Shown here one piece after another: positions 54,963 to 64,000 of a stretch of DNA of 64,000 nucleotides. The notes under the pieces are model-generated. The model ran no database searches, was not told where the DNA came from, and worked only from the letters and a program-made list of their open reading frames with translations. Origin of the DNA: Bathynomus jamesi (Eukaryota; Arthropoda; Malacostraca; Isopoda; Cirolanidae). Within the stretch, counting starts at the first letter, position 1. Every line of letters begins with the position of its first letter. The position numbers and the translations under genes are program-made. Location of the stretch: NCBI GenBank assembly GCA_023014485.1, contig JAJOZX010000938.1, positions 989,501-1,053,500 on the forward strand, read 5' to 3'.

Positions 54963-55890
54963 CAAAACATACCACATATATTAACTTAATTGGAATTATC
55001 TGTTTGACAAAGATTTCACCTTATGCGAGCTAATTAGTGAACAATAATTATATGTGGAGAATCTGGCAACTATCTCCAACAGCTGGTGTGAATATTTTTC
55101 TAAATGCATTCTATCATTGTCATATTGCTCAGTCAGATAAATTTAAAGAAACGCTAACACTAAATCAAACGTACAGCCGTATTCTACATATGCGTTTAAA
55201 CATTATTATTATATATGTAAGCGAATATTTAAATTAAACATCTGATTCTTTCCCAATAAAAATCAGCTGGCGACTCAGCCTACATTCTTGACATATAACT
55301 GCCCCAGTAATTGTTTTCAGACCAATAATTAAGTTTTAAGTATATATATAACTCTAGCATTCAATGGTCTTACTTTGGTCTCTAGAAATTCAGCATATTA
55401 TCGTTGAATATAGTAGTACAATTATAAATTCTGAACATGAATTAAAATAGTGGCGAAATCTGGAAACTAAATGTATACGGCTGTTGAGTCATGATTTTCG
55501 GCCTAAAATCAAGATCCATGCCTTAAACCTCCCTCTTCATACAAAAACTCTGCAACATCGTATGGAAGGGACACTCCGCTGCATAAAAGATTTCTACAGT
55601 TTAATAAAGTGAATAAAGTATTCTTTTAACAAAGTAACCAGCCATATATGAAATCATCTAAGATCCTACTATTTACCAAGTTCTTATACTCTACGACTAA
55701 AACATGTATTCTTCTGTTACAGTAACTTATTCTCACTTAATGCCAATCCGACAAGAAATAATGAGCTTAAACTGGAACTAAAGACATTTAGGGTCTCTAT
55801 CATCCAATTATTAATTTTATTTACACGAAACACAAGAACACAAGGCTCTCTCACTCTCTCGCCATCTATCTATCTAATATATATATATAT
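54160..55890. other. No gene recognised
   Basis: About 1.7 kb of AT-rich sequence with a TA array at 54925-54957 and CT-rich runs near 55840. Short open frames only. Confidence 0.5.
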
Positions 55891-56212
55891 TAACCCCTCC
55901 GTCTATGGCCTTCGGTGGTTCGAAGTTGACGGGGTTTCTGGTTAGGTAGCAGCAACAGATTTGTTACTCTGGTACCGTATAGGAAATCGTAGAAGTTTAT
56001 CTTATACTACTCTCCGATTTCTTCTTGCAGTGGATTGGAGGATTCTGTGAGGCTTACTAAATTCTCTGAAGGTTCCCGATTCTTCTTATAACGTATCGGG
56101 AAATTATTTTTCTCTATTTAAGACTAAGTTCTCTGAAGAGAGCAAGGCTCGAAGGAGAAGACAAAGATATTTCTTACTATATTTTACTGCTCAAATGTTA
56201 CAGGTAATGCTC
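55891..56212 (+). repeat. Putative 5' LTR
   Basis: Matches 63535-63830 with indels. Similarity stops after ACAGGTAATGCTC. No clear primer-binding site follows, so the true LTR end may be lost. The right copy begins TGTAACCC; the left has TTAACCCC. Confidence 0.65.
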
Positions 56213-56620
56213 AGCCTCAAAGTCATATCAGTAAGAATCAGAATAATAAATTGGAGAATTTTTATGGTCTTTTATACTGAATATTTACTGACATCATTAT
56301 TATTTAATTCTGATCCGTTTTTGTTTTTTATTCTCAATAGGTTCATTTACTTTGCAAAACATTTGAAGACAAAACAAATATTTTTGCTGTAACAGTGTCT
56401 AGTCTGCTAAGCAAAAGGAAGTCATATTTTTATTTAAAACCGCATATTGACAAATCTGATGTTATCATGATCTGTCGAGTTAACTAAAAATGGAAATTAA
56501 AATATGCCTTCCCATCACGAATTACAAACAAACATGCACATGGGCGAAAATTAAAGGCTCAAGATTAAAAAATAACGTTAAGCAGGTCATGACTTCATCT
56601 TTTACAACGAAGAGTGAATG
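56213..56620. other. No gene recognised
   Basis: AT-rich sequence between the left repeat and the DD37E copy. No gag-like protein read. Confidence 0.5.
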
Positions 56621-56622
56621 TA

Positions 56623-57970
56623 CGGGGTTCCAATAAACCTTAGCCCCCCTGCCCATGGCCGAAACTAAACATACCTTACAAAAGAGAATTTAATCCTGCA
56701 TTTAATGAGAAACAATTAAAACTTGGTGTTCCCGCCATTGGCTTCCAAGACAGCCTGAATTCGCTTTGGCTAGCTTGCCAAAAGTGACGTGAATAGATCT
56801 TGATCGTTACGCAAATTTGCTAAAACAGTTTCAATGTGTTGCGTCATTGTATCCTTCGAAAATCGATTTGCTGCAGGTTCTTGAAACAAGAGACATTCAA
56901 CCTTGTCCTTTATAACTGGTCCAATGTGTTCACAGACATTCAGGTGAGGAGAATTTCCTGGCCATTCTTCATTTCCAAAGAAATCGATCTCATGGTTCCG
57001 CAACAACTGTTGAGTGGCTAATGCCTTAAAGCAGGGGGCCTTATCGTGCAGAAGTGTGACCTGATCGACATCCATAACATTGTTTGGGTTTCTTAGAAAA
57101 GGAATGACATGCTGGGATAGAATAATATCACGAAAATACTGTCCATCCCAACTCTGACCATTTGGCTTCAGCACCCACATGAGCTTCTTTGCACTGAACA
57201 AACCAACACACCAACACAGTCTGGACTTTTTAACAATTCGCAATAATGTTCATTGTCATCGATTTCATCTGGTGTTTTGGCCCCCACACGATCATTTTGG
57301 TAATTAGGCCGACGTGTTACGTAAACAAAAAATTCATCGGAGACAGCTAAATGCATGAAATTCTCCACATCCCAATCTTCAAGATAATGGGCAAACCACA
57401 TTCTGTCATCGATGTTAAGTTGAGTTTTTCTTGGCTTTGGAAGTTCATGCCAAGGCTTTAAACCTTGCCTATGACGGTACAGTCGAATGATCTCACCAAT
57501 AACGATCTTTCCTCTCAACACTTCGATCTCTCTAGAAAGTTTAGCACAGCTGTTTTTCCGCTTACGCGTACCGCTTTCAATGATGTCCTTTGTTTCCTGA
57601 GGGAGTGGCAAATTTGGGCGCCCAGATTTGGTTGTATCCATTTCACATTCATCCAAAGTTTTATTCCATTCAATTCTTTTGACGAAGTCCTCACTTCTTC
57701 GCAACTTTTTCGCAACCCATGAACGTGTTATAAAGGTGGCTCCAGCATCACGAGCTTCCCGAAATGTTATTGCTCGTATGCGATCTATCACACGTTGCCT
57801 CTCCGAATCACCAATTAATTGAGAAGCCATTATATTATCACTTTATCAGCTAGAGTAATTTTAATACCTGCAATAAATAATTTTATATATTTTTATAATC
57901 ACTAAAAACTATTTCGATATAAGTAAACATGTAAGCTGCAAATGGGGGGCTAAGGTTTTTTGGAACCCCG
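56623..57970 (-). mobile_element. DD37E element, copy 2
   Basis: 1348 bp between TA dinucleotides, inverted relative to copy 1 (23363-24740) and almost identical to it. It sits between the putative 5' LTR and the protease region of the LTR element. Confidence 0.92.
56770..57830 (-). pseudogene. DD37E transposase, copy 2 (broken)
   Basis: Same protein as copy 1, in two frames: 57830-57168 (head, VSDEFFVYV) and 57243-56770 (tail, LLHDKAPC, NVCEHIG). One frameshift lies near 57200. A stop replaces Tyr in LLASYPKRIQ near 56770, removing about 18 C-terminal residues. The regions damaged in copy 1 (near 23724, 24094 and 24321) are open here. Confidence 0.9.
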
Positions 57971-57979
57971 TATATGAAC

Positions 57980-59093
57980 TTGTATATGAACTTGTATATG
58001 AAAAATAGACTCCTGTATCTAAATTTGCATTTCATAGACAATAAGAATTTGTAATTTATGGAGAAAATAGCATTAATTATTTGTTTTATAGGGTACTTTT
58101 ATTTAGTATTGGCAGTAATTACTCGTAAATTAATGTAGGGCTGTGTTTTTTAGAGCTTTAAAATAGCTAATGACTCAGAATGTAATAAGGAATAGGTATG
58201 TTTTTCATTGAAATTAGGGCACTGGCACGGTTATATGTGCGTTTGAAACATCATAAAGGGGGCTTATTCAGATAGAAAATTACGAATCAATTAACGGACC
58301 CACAGAGAACTAACTACCGCCTGCACGCCTGCGCCATTTCTGGATGAACTGCTGGTGCACAGGATCAATGTCAGTGAATGTTTATGCAGAACTAATTACC
58401 AGCTTACACGGTTGCGCCGTTTCTGGATGAACTGCTGGTCAACAGGATCAATGCCAGTGAATGTTCATGCAGAACTACTTTACTTGCCAGCTTGCATGGT
58501 TGAGACATTTCTGGATGGATTGCTTGGTGAACAGGATCAGCGGTAATGAATGTTCAAGGGGACAATTTCATATTTCTCATCGTATGAAGATGAAGAGTAG
58601 ATGCCTGGCAAAGAAACGGCCGGCTGCATGTAACTGCTTCGCTGATTTTTCTGTTATCCTAAGTTTTATTAACTTAAAAAAAGGTGAATGGCTGAAAGTG
58701 TATAGAAAAGTTTTTTTTTTCTGAAAATGTTTGGGTCCCTGTTTTTGTTCAAGAATTGAATTTATTTTATATTTGTCATTATAACTATTTGTTTGTATAT
58801 ACTGCGGGTTTGGGGTAGCATATTCGAATCGGTATTTACTACTCGTGTATCTCATTAATTAGGGCATAGGGTGAGTGCTTACTTGTAAATATGTATATAA
58901 TTGGGTATGTTCTTCCGTATCAGTGTAATTACGTGTATAGATGGTGTAGGTATAATATATGCACAGGCTTATTAATATTGGTAAGCTAATAGTTTTGTAT
59001 CGGTAAATTGAGTATTCTGTATTATTTTTCCCTTTTTTGTATTTAAAGAACTTGCGATATTTTATTAGAGAAACCAGTCTCTCTGTCTCTCAT

Positions 59094-59135
<42 letters not shown>

Positions 59136-59230
59136 CAGAATGTATGGTTAGAATGTATGGTTAGAATGAAATTTTATTTCATTCTTAGGGTTGGGAAGTG
59201 TAACAGGGTGCATGTTGTGATTTTTAGATG
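57980..59230. other. No gag recognised; minisatellite and (GT)n inside
   Basis: This is where a gag gene would be expected, but no capsid or zinc-knuckle motif (CX2CX4HX4C) is readable. A (GT)n run lies at about 59098-59131. Confidence 0.5.
58325..58560 (+). repeat. Three-copy minisatellite, period 83-88 bp
   Basis: TTTCTGGATGAACTGCTGG recurs at about 58338, 58421 and (diverged) 58509, each followed by AACAGGATCA and GTGAATGTT, then CAGAACTA. Unit lengths are 83 and 88 bp. Confidence 0.85.
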
Positions 59231-59609
59231 ATCCGTTGGGTGGTTGGTTGTATGGTATGTGATACGTGGCTGAATTTCGTGCGTGCTTGGACTTTTGAAT
59301 TTTGGTTGCTGGTACATGTTGTACAATTGCGTATGTGGGTCCCGATGTGAAAGAGAGATCAGATTTAGTGAGTGTGCATTTGCAGTGTTTGGCAGGTGTG
59401 CATTTTAATCCTGTTTTGAATGACGGAACGTTTGACTGTGAAAATGTTATTGAAGGAGTGGAATGGGATGATTGCGAATTGGAAGGACAGATCAGAGAAA
59501 ATGGATACCGTTAGAAAGTAACAACGATGAGGTGCAAATGAATTTGTTTATGAAAGAGCGAATCTAATAATAGATATTATTGCGGTCACGATGGGGCTTT
59601 CGTCGCTTG

Positions 59610-60027
59610 GACAAATATTCGTATTGACGGTTACACTTATTGTGCATTTTTGGATACTGGTTCAGCTGTTAGTTTGGTACGAGAATCTGTGTTTGAGGAG
59701 GCGAAAGTTCAGGAGTTTCGAATGAGACAGTTGGGTGTAGATGTGAAACTGAAAGGAATTGGATCAGAATGTGTGCATTCGCGAATAGGTATAACGTTAG
59801 ATATTATGTCTGACAAGCATGTAGTGACAACACCATTGGTTGTGGCACCGGATAACTGTATTCCTGGTTGTTTTCTTTTAGGGATGAATTATTTGGTTAA
59901 GGCTAGTGTAGAGTTAGATTTTGGTGAAGGGTTATTAGTCTATGAGACTGTAGGGCAAGTAGTGGATATTTTTAATGTCACGGTTGGATTAGATGGTAGA
60001 AATGTTGAATCGGAAACAGGATATTAG
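59610..60027 (+). pseudogene. Retropepsin (aspartic protease) of LTR element
   Basis: Retroviral-type aspartic protease that would cut the element's polyprotein. AFVAWTNIRIDGYTYCAFLD leads into LDTGSAVSLVRESVF, the catalytic DTGS motif. GIGSECVHSRIG (flap region) and FLLGMNYLVKASVELDF (the hydrophobic-LGMD-like second motif) follow. The domain looks whole, ending at a stop at 60027. A frame break upstream separates it from the 59302-59514 segment. Integrase sequence begins only about 35 bp later, where an RT would be expected. Confidence 0.82.
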
Positions 60028-60060
60028 ATCAGATGTGGAGATGGGGATGGGGATGTAAAT

Positions 60061-60604
60061 TTGAGTTATAGTGACAGTGTGACGTTCAGTTTAGTTGAAA
60101 ACATGTTAGCCAGGGATGTGGTTCTGAAGTTACAAAATAGATCTAATGTAATTAGTAGATTGAGAAAAAAGGTTGCAAAGGGTAGCACAATGGTGGAAGA
60201 CCGTATGTTGGTAGAGTTTAGACGGTATTTTAAAGACTTGGTGGTGAATAATAAAGTTTTGTTTAGAAAAATCAGTGAGAGTGAGTTTGCTGTAGTAATA
60301 GGCTTTAGGCAGTTAGTTCACGTAGTTGTTATGTTTCATAACCAGTTAGCCCACATTGGTAGAGATAAGTTATTGCATGTAGTTTCAAAGTATGTATGGC
60401 ACCCTAAACTATATATGATAGTCAATGACGTGTGTAGAACGTGTGAAAGATGCCAGAAGATGAAGATTGGTCACCAAGTGGTATATCCCCCAATATGGAA
60501 GATACAGGTAAAGGTACCCTTTGAACTTGTAGCCGTAAATTTGTTAGCCTTGCCGAAGACACCGGGAGGTTATGTTGCATGCTTAGTTGCAGTTGACCAT
60601 TGTA
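60061..60604 (+). pseudogene. Integrase, N-terminal part (before DD37E insertion)
   Basis: Integrase N-terminus with an HHCC zinc motif: MFHNQLAHIGRDKLLHVVSK then WHPKLYMIVNDVCRTCERCQ. The start of the catalytic core follows (FELVAVNLLALPKTPGGYVA, LVAVDHCR). In Ty3/gypsy and retroviral integrases the first catalytic Asp sits in an (I/V)D(L/I) motif; here it reads VAVNLL, Asn instead of Asp. DD37E copy 3 interrupts the core right after DHC. Upstream residues (KLQNRSNVISRLRKKVAKG) are lysine-rich and are not RT or RNase H. Confidence 0.85.
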
Positions 60605-61986
60605 GGGGTGTCAGGAAATGATTGCCCCCCCCCTGTAGAGCAAAAACTAGAAGAGATAGATAAAAACCGGCGAGACCACTTGAAAGAGCGTTAAAATCTG
60701 AATAAAAACCATTATATTCTATTCCTGTGATTTTAATTCTTACCATTTTTTTCCCCACAGAAACCATGGCATCATCTATTTTGAACGATTCAGAGAAAAA
60801 GCGAGTTCTTGACCGCATTCGAGCTGTCACATTTCGTGAAGCAAAGGAAGCTGGTGCAACTTTCATAACTCGACACTGGGTGGCTGAGAGATTAAAAAGA
60901 TCAGAAGATTTTGTCAAAAGGAATTGGAATAAGAATCCTGAAGATTGTGAAACAGAATTTCGAGGAGGAAGACCGGAGAAATTATCTCAAGAATCGAAAG
61001 ACATTGTGCTTGCTGCATCACGGCGCCGAAAGAAGAGCTGCTCTGAGGTAGCGAAAGAGATAATTATCCGTCGTGGTAAGATAGTCAATCGGCAACTTGT
61101 GCATCAATTTCGAGTTCGCCAAGGCTTGAGTGCTTGGCATGAAATAGCTAAGCCACGGAAGAGTGATCTTAATATTGAAGATCGGCTATGGTTTTGTGAT
61201 TATCTTGAGGAATGGACGGAAGACGATTTCCTTCACTTGGTTGTCAGCGATGAATTCTTCGTTTATGTCTCCAGAAAACCAAATTTTCAGAATGATCGGG
61301 TTTGGGCAACAACTCCTGATGAAGTCCCAGACGACGAGAAGTATCGAGAAATAGTAAAAAATCCAGCATGTGTGGGTGTTTTCATTATGTTCTCTATTCG
61401 GAAGCTCATCTGGGTTATCAAACCAAGAGGAACCAGTTGGGATGGGCCTTATTTTCGAAATGTTAATTTTAGCCCAACATGTAATTCCGTTTTTGAAAGA
61501 CCCCGAGTGTGTTTTGGATGTTGAACAGGCAACCTTTCTTCACGACAAAGCCCCCTGTATGAAAGCACTTGCGACTCAACAACTGCTTAAGGAAAATAAC
61601 ATTGATTTTTTCGGAAATAATGAATGGCCTGGCAATTCTCCCGATCTTAATGTCTGTGAACATGTCGGATCCATCATGAAGGATCGGGTGGAGTCATTAA
61701 TGCTGGAACAACCCATTCAGAATCGGTATTCAACAGAAATTATGACTGCAAAGATCAACGAAGTCCTTGAAGAAATGAGTCATGATACCGATCTCTTTGA
61801 GACACTTCTGAGATCATACCCCCGTCGATTAATGGCCGTCAGAGCTGCAAATGGGGGCAACACCCGATATTAAAACAAGTGTTTTTTATTCAAAATTAAA
61901 CGCTCTTTCGCGTGGTTTTGTCTGTTTTTTTCTATTCCTTTCAGTTTCTTCTGTACAGGGGGGGCAATCATTTCCTGACACCCTTA
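60605..61986 (+). mobile_element. DD37E element, second subfamily (copy 3)
   Basis: About 1382 bp flanked by TA (60603-60604 and 61987-61988). Ends GGGGTGTCAGGAAATGATTG and, inverted, AGGGTGTCAGGAAATGATTG, with adjoining poly-C/poly-G tracts. It disrupts the integrase core. Confidence 0.92.
60766..61873 (+). pseudogene. DD37E transposase, second subfamily (one frameshift)
   Basis: Same architecture as copies 1 and 2 but clearly diverged: RVLDRIRAVTFREAKEAG, HWVAERLKRSEDFVKRNW, VVSDEFFVYVSRKPNF (first Asp), FLHDKAPCMKALATQQLL (second Asp), NNEWPGNSPDLNVCEHVG (Glu). I count 37 residues between the second Asp and the Glu. The only lesion I see is one extra A near 61463. I chose the Met at 60766 (MASSIL, matching MASQLI) because the upstream Met is followed by an acceptor-like TTTTTTCCCCACAG. 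Confidence 0.9.
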
Positions 61987-62039
61987 AGCTTTTGAAGAGC
62001 ATTTCTTACCCAGTTTTGTACGTATTCCTTCAAAGATTC

Positions 62040-63022
62040 TTTCAGATAATGGAAAAGAATTTAGGAGCGAGTGTTTTACTACTATGCTAGAAAAATTTGG
62101 AATTGGGCATGTGTATAGTACTCCATATAAATCTGCTGCGAATGGTGCAAAAGAGAGAGTGAACAGAACGTTAGCGGAATTCTTGAGGAATTTGTGTGAA
62201 AAGGGGTATGACTGGGATGTTTGGCTGCCTAGAGCAATCTTAGTTTACAATAACACGCTCCATGCGGAAATTGGAATAACTCCGGATGAGAAAATACTGT
62301 GTGAAATTCATGAGAGAGGGAAAATGTTACCAGTTACACAAGAGGAACAAATGCAGTGGCGGGAAGGCCATCCTAATTGGGTACCGTATGGGAAGGGTGT
62401 GAAAGTAAAGAAAAAGATTGTAACAGTTGACAGGTCATTGGAAAGAAAGATGGAAGGCAGGTATGAAGGTCCATTCACAGTGGTGGAAGTGCTGTCAAGG
62501 GGCATGGCTTATGTGATTGAGTGTCAAGGAAGACGAATGAATGTCCACTTTTCTCATTTAAAGTTGTGGGTGGATCCGTCTTTGTATCTTCGTGAATACT
62601 GGGAGCGACAGAAAGGTGTGTATGAGAGGTTAGAGCCTGAGCGGGGATGTTTTGAAGGGAAAATGCATCCTAGTGTTCATGGATCGAAAATGGATTCCGG
62701 TATTAAATTTGGGTACAGGTATGATGGTGAACTTCCAGAATCCGAGGAGTCTTCAGGTGAGATGCAGTTAATTTCCACCAGAATGAGACAGGACCCACCT
62801 CGTCGAATTCAATGGATTACGTGCAAAAAGTTGGCTGTTTGTAAGGTTAACCAGGTAAAGGTGGCTCATAAGTCAATTCAGACAGAATCCAGTAAAAGGG
62901 AGGTGGCAGTTCAGGTTGAAGGAGTAAGTACAGCACTTCCATTTGATTTCGAGATGGGGATTGGTTCGAGACGTTCCAGGGGGATTTTAACGATTTTGGA
63001 GAGGACGAAGAAAGAAGCATAA
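62040..63022 (+). pseudogene. Integrase, C-terminal part, plus unknown tail
   Basis: Catalytic core resumes as ILSDNGKEF (second Asp) and TPYKSAANGAKERVNRTL (Glu); I count 35 residues between them, the D,D(35)E spacing. WLPRAILVYNNTLHAEIG and GRYEGPFTVVEVLSRG (GPY/F-type module), then VHFSHLKLW, complete a Ty3/gypsy-type integrase. About 150 further residues (DPSLYLREYW to RTKKEA) have no motif I know and contain no YxDD-type RT. The DD37E insertion separates this from the N-terminal part. Confidence 0.85.
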
Positions 63023-63403
63023 TAGACGAGAGGAGATGGAGTGAGGCTTTAGACTTGTGTAGTAGTAAAATAGACCATGTGAATAGTTTCCCTCAAGTGA
63101 AAGAAGTGAGGATGGACATATAGAGAGGAAAGAGGTAAGAGAACAAAATACCGAAGTAGATATTAGTGAGGCAGCCATGAGATTAGGTATAACATCTGGG
63201 GATGAGAGTGGAAATTTTACTATTTTTTATAAAGGTTTATCAGAGACGAATAAACAAGAGGGCAAGAGAGATGAGGATCTGAATCCTGATTTTAAACGGG
63301 TTACAAGATCAAAATTATTGTTGCAAGATTTACCATGGGTCCAGGAGCGTGTATTAGAATACGAAGTAAAACGAAAAACAAAATCTAAAATGTTAAAGGA
63401 CGG

Positions 63404-63405
<2 letters not shown>
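63023..63405 (+). other. Tail of LTR element without recognised domain
   Basis: A short open segment (63177-63405) is charged: [32 protein letters not shown]. No RT, RNase H or envelope motif. It ends in the microsatellite. Confidence 0.45.
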
Positions 63406-63468
<63 letters not shown>

Positions 63469-63483
63469 CACACACACATATAT

Positions 63484-63532
<49 letters not shown>
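63406..63532. repeat. (TA)n with (CA)n microsatellite
   Basis: Two TA arrays separated by CACACA runs. It lies directly against the right-hand repeat of the LTR element. Confidence 0.95.
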
Positions 63533-63534
<2 letters not shown>

Positions 63535-63536
<2 letters not shown>

Positions 63537-64000
63537 ACCCTTCCGTCTATGGCCCTGGGGTGGTTCGGAGTCGACGGGGGTTCTGGTTAGGAGAGGCAGC
63601 AACGGATATTTTCTCGCGATACTTTTCTTCTATAACATTCTAATTCTTTTCTCTCGCTATAGGGTCGACAGTTGTTAATTCTTCTCTTTCTATAATACTC
63701 TGATACTTTCTCTTGGTACTAAACTTATCGACTTTACTGACTAAATTCCTGAAGAGAACAAGGCTCGAAGGAAAAGATAAAAAAACTTCTTTTACTGTAG
63801 TTTACTTCTAAAAATGTACAGGTAGTGCTCTGAATTTACAGGGGTAGAGGTTCGACCTCTTTCGACCATGGCTCAGGCCGGAATCTAAAAAAATTAAGGA
63901 GGCAAGGGGCTTCTGCTCTCTCCCCGCAGCGAGGCTGCTAACAAGGGAGTCTCGTAGTAGTGACCAAAGAAGAGTGCAGTAATGAAGTGAAGTTAATTTT
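63535..64000 (+). repeat. Putative 3' LTR and following sequence
   Basis: TGTAACCCTTCCGTCTATGG start; similarity to 55891-56212 runs to about 63830. Beyond that come GGTTCGACCTC and a C-rich stretch to the window end. The LTR may extend past the similarity, but its end cannot be seen here. Confidence 0.6.

Larger units (their letters stand above)
55891..63830 (+). mobile_element. Ty3/gypsy-like LTR element without visible RT
   Basis: Direct repeats at 55891-56212 and 63535-63830 begin TAACCC(C/T)TCCGTCTATGGCC and share GACGGGG(T/G)TTCTGGTTAG and AAGGCTCGAAGGA(G/A)AAGA. They bracket a protease and an integrase on the plus strand. No gag is readable, and the protease is followed directly by the integrase N-terminus, with no RT or RNase H. 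Two DD37E transposons (56623-57970, 60605-61986) sit inside. That the direct repeats are its LTRs is inference from position and orientation. Confidence 0.7.

Noticed and set aside
58325..58560. CRISPR-like array
   Set aside because: Only three units of unequal length (83 and 88 bp) without distinct repeats and spacers, in a eukaryotic TE landscape. It is a minisatellite.
59302..63022. Endogenous retrovirus with envelope
   Set aside because: No envelope features (signal peptide, membrane anchor, furin-like site) and no RT. Protease and integrase fit a Ty3/gypsy-type retrotransposon.
1..64000. tRNA or rRNA genes
   Set aside because: I looked for the conserved tRNA box A/B pattern and rRNA-like stretches and found none that hold up by eye. 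A covariance search would be needed to be certain.

Overview
This window is eukaryotic and, as far as I can see, carries no host gene. It is AT-rich, full of (TA)n and (GT)n microsatellites, and packed with transposable elements (TEs) in various states of decay. Many short TTAGG/CCTAA runs (the arthropod telomere-type motif), together with CR1, Jockey/I-type, Penelope, DD37E, DD41D, pogo and hAT elements, point to an arthropod, plausibly a large-genome crustacean. That assignment is inference.

Layout. 0.2-6.3 kb: a hAT-like element next to a Jockey/I-type LINE that was itself split by a small classical hAT element. 7.9-10.7 kb: a perfect 161-bp palindrome, then two Penelope-like copies (RT plus GIY-YIG) facing head-to-head. 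12.4-15.6 kb: a CR1 LINE fragment between inverted 300-bp repeats. 16-21.4 kb: MITEs and foldbacks rich in TTAGG-like sequence. 23.4-30.1 kb: a DD37E element, a 3.16-kb hAT-like element (A1), a 456-bp MITE and a deleted DD41D mariner. 31.4-35.2 kb: another DD41D relic, a LINE 3' relic and a Tc1 relic. 35.4-41.5 kb: a hAT-like element (C) split by a second, different hAT-like element (B). 41.5-50 kb: a deleted pogo element, an 83-bp palindrome, a DD41D relic invaded by two MITEs, and a second hAT-like copy (A2) inverted relative to A1. 52.1-53.4 kb: an apparently intact DD41D mariner. 53.6-54.1 kb: a Tc1 remnant. 55.9-64 kb: an LTR-type element with protease and integrase but no visible reverse transcriptase, invaded by two DD37E elements.

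The most interesting system is the group of large hAT-like transposons (A1, A2, B, C and the relic at 0.2-3.3 kb). Their transposases differ a great deal. They nevertheless share TAGGG termini and a D / CDG-NTG / CxxH / ER layout. Their 8-bp target duplications fit nTnnnnAn wherever they can be read outside TA repeats. A, B and C also carry a related box inverted at each end, about 110-135 bp inside the terminus, that looks like a transposase-binding site. The nesting gives relative ages: B is younger than C, and A1 is younger than the short repeat it landed in, for which two uninterrupted paralogous copies are present in the same window.
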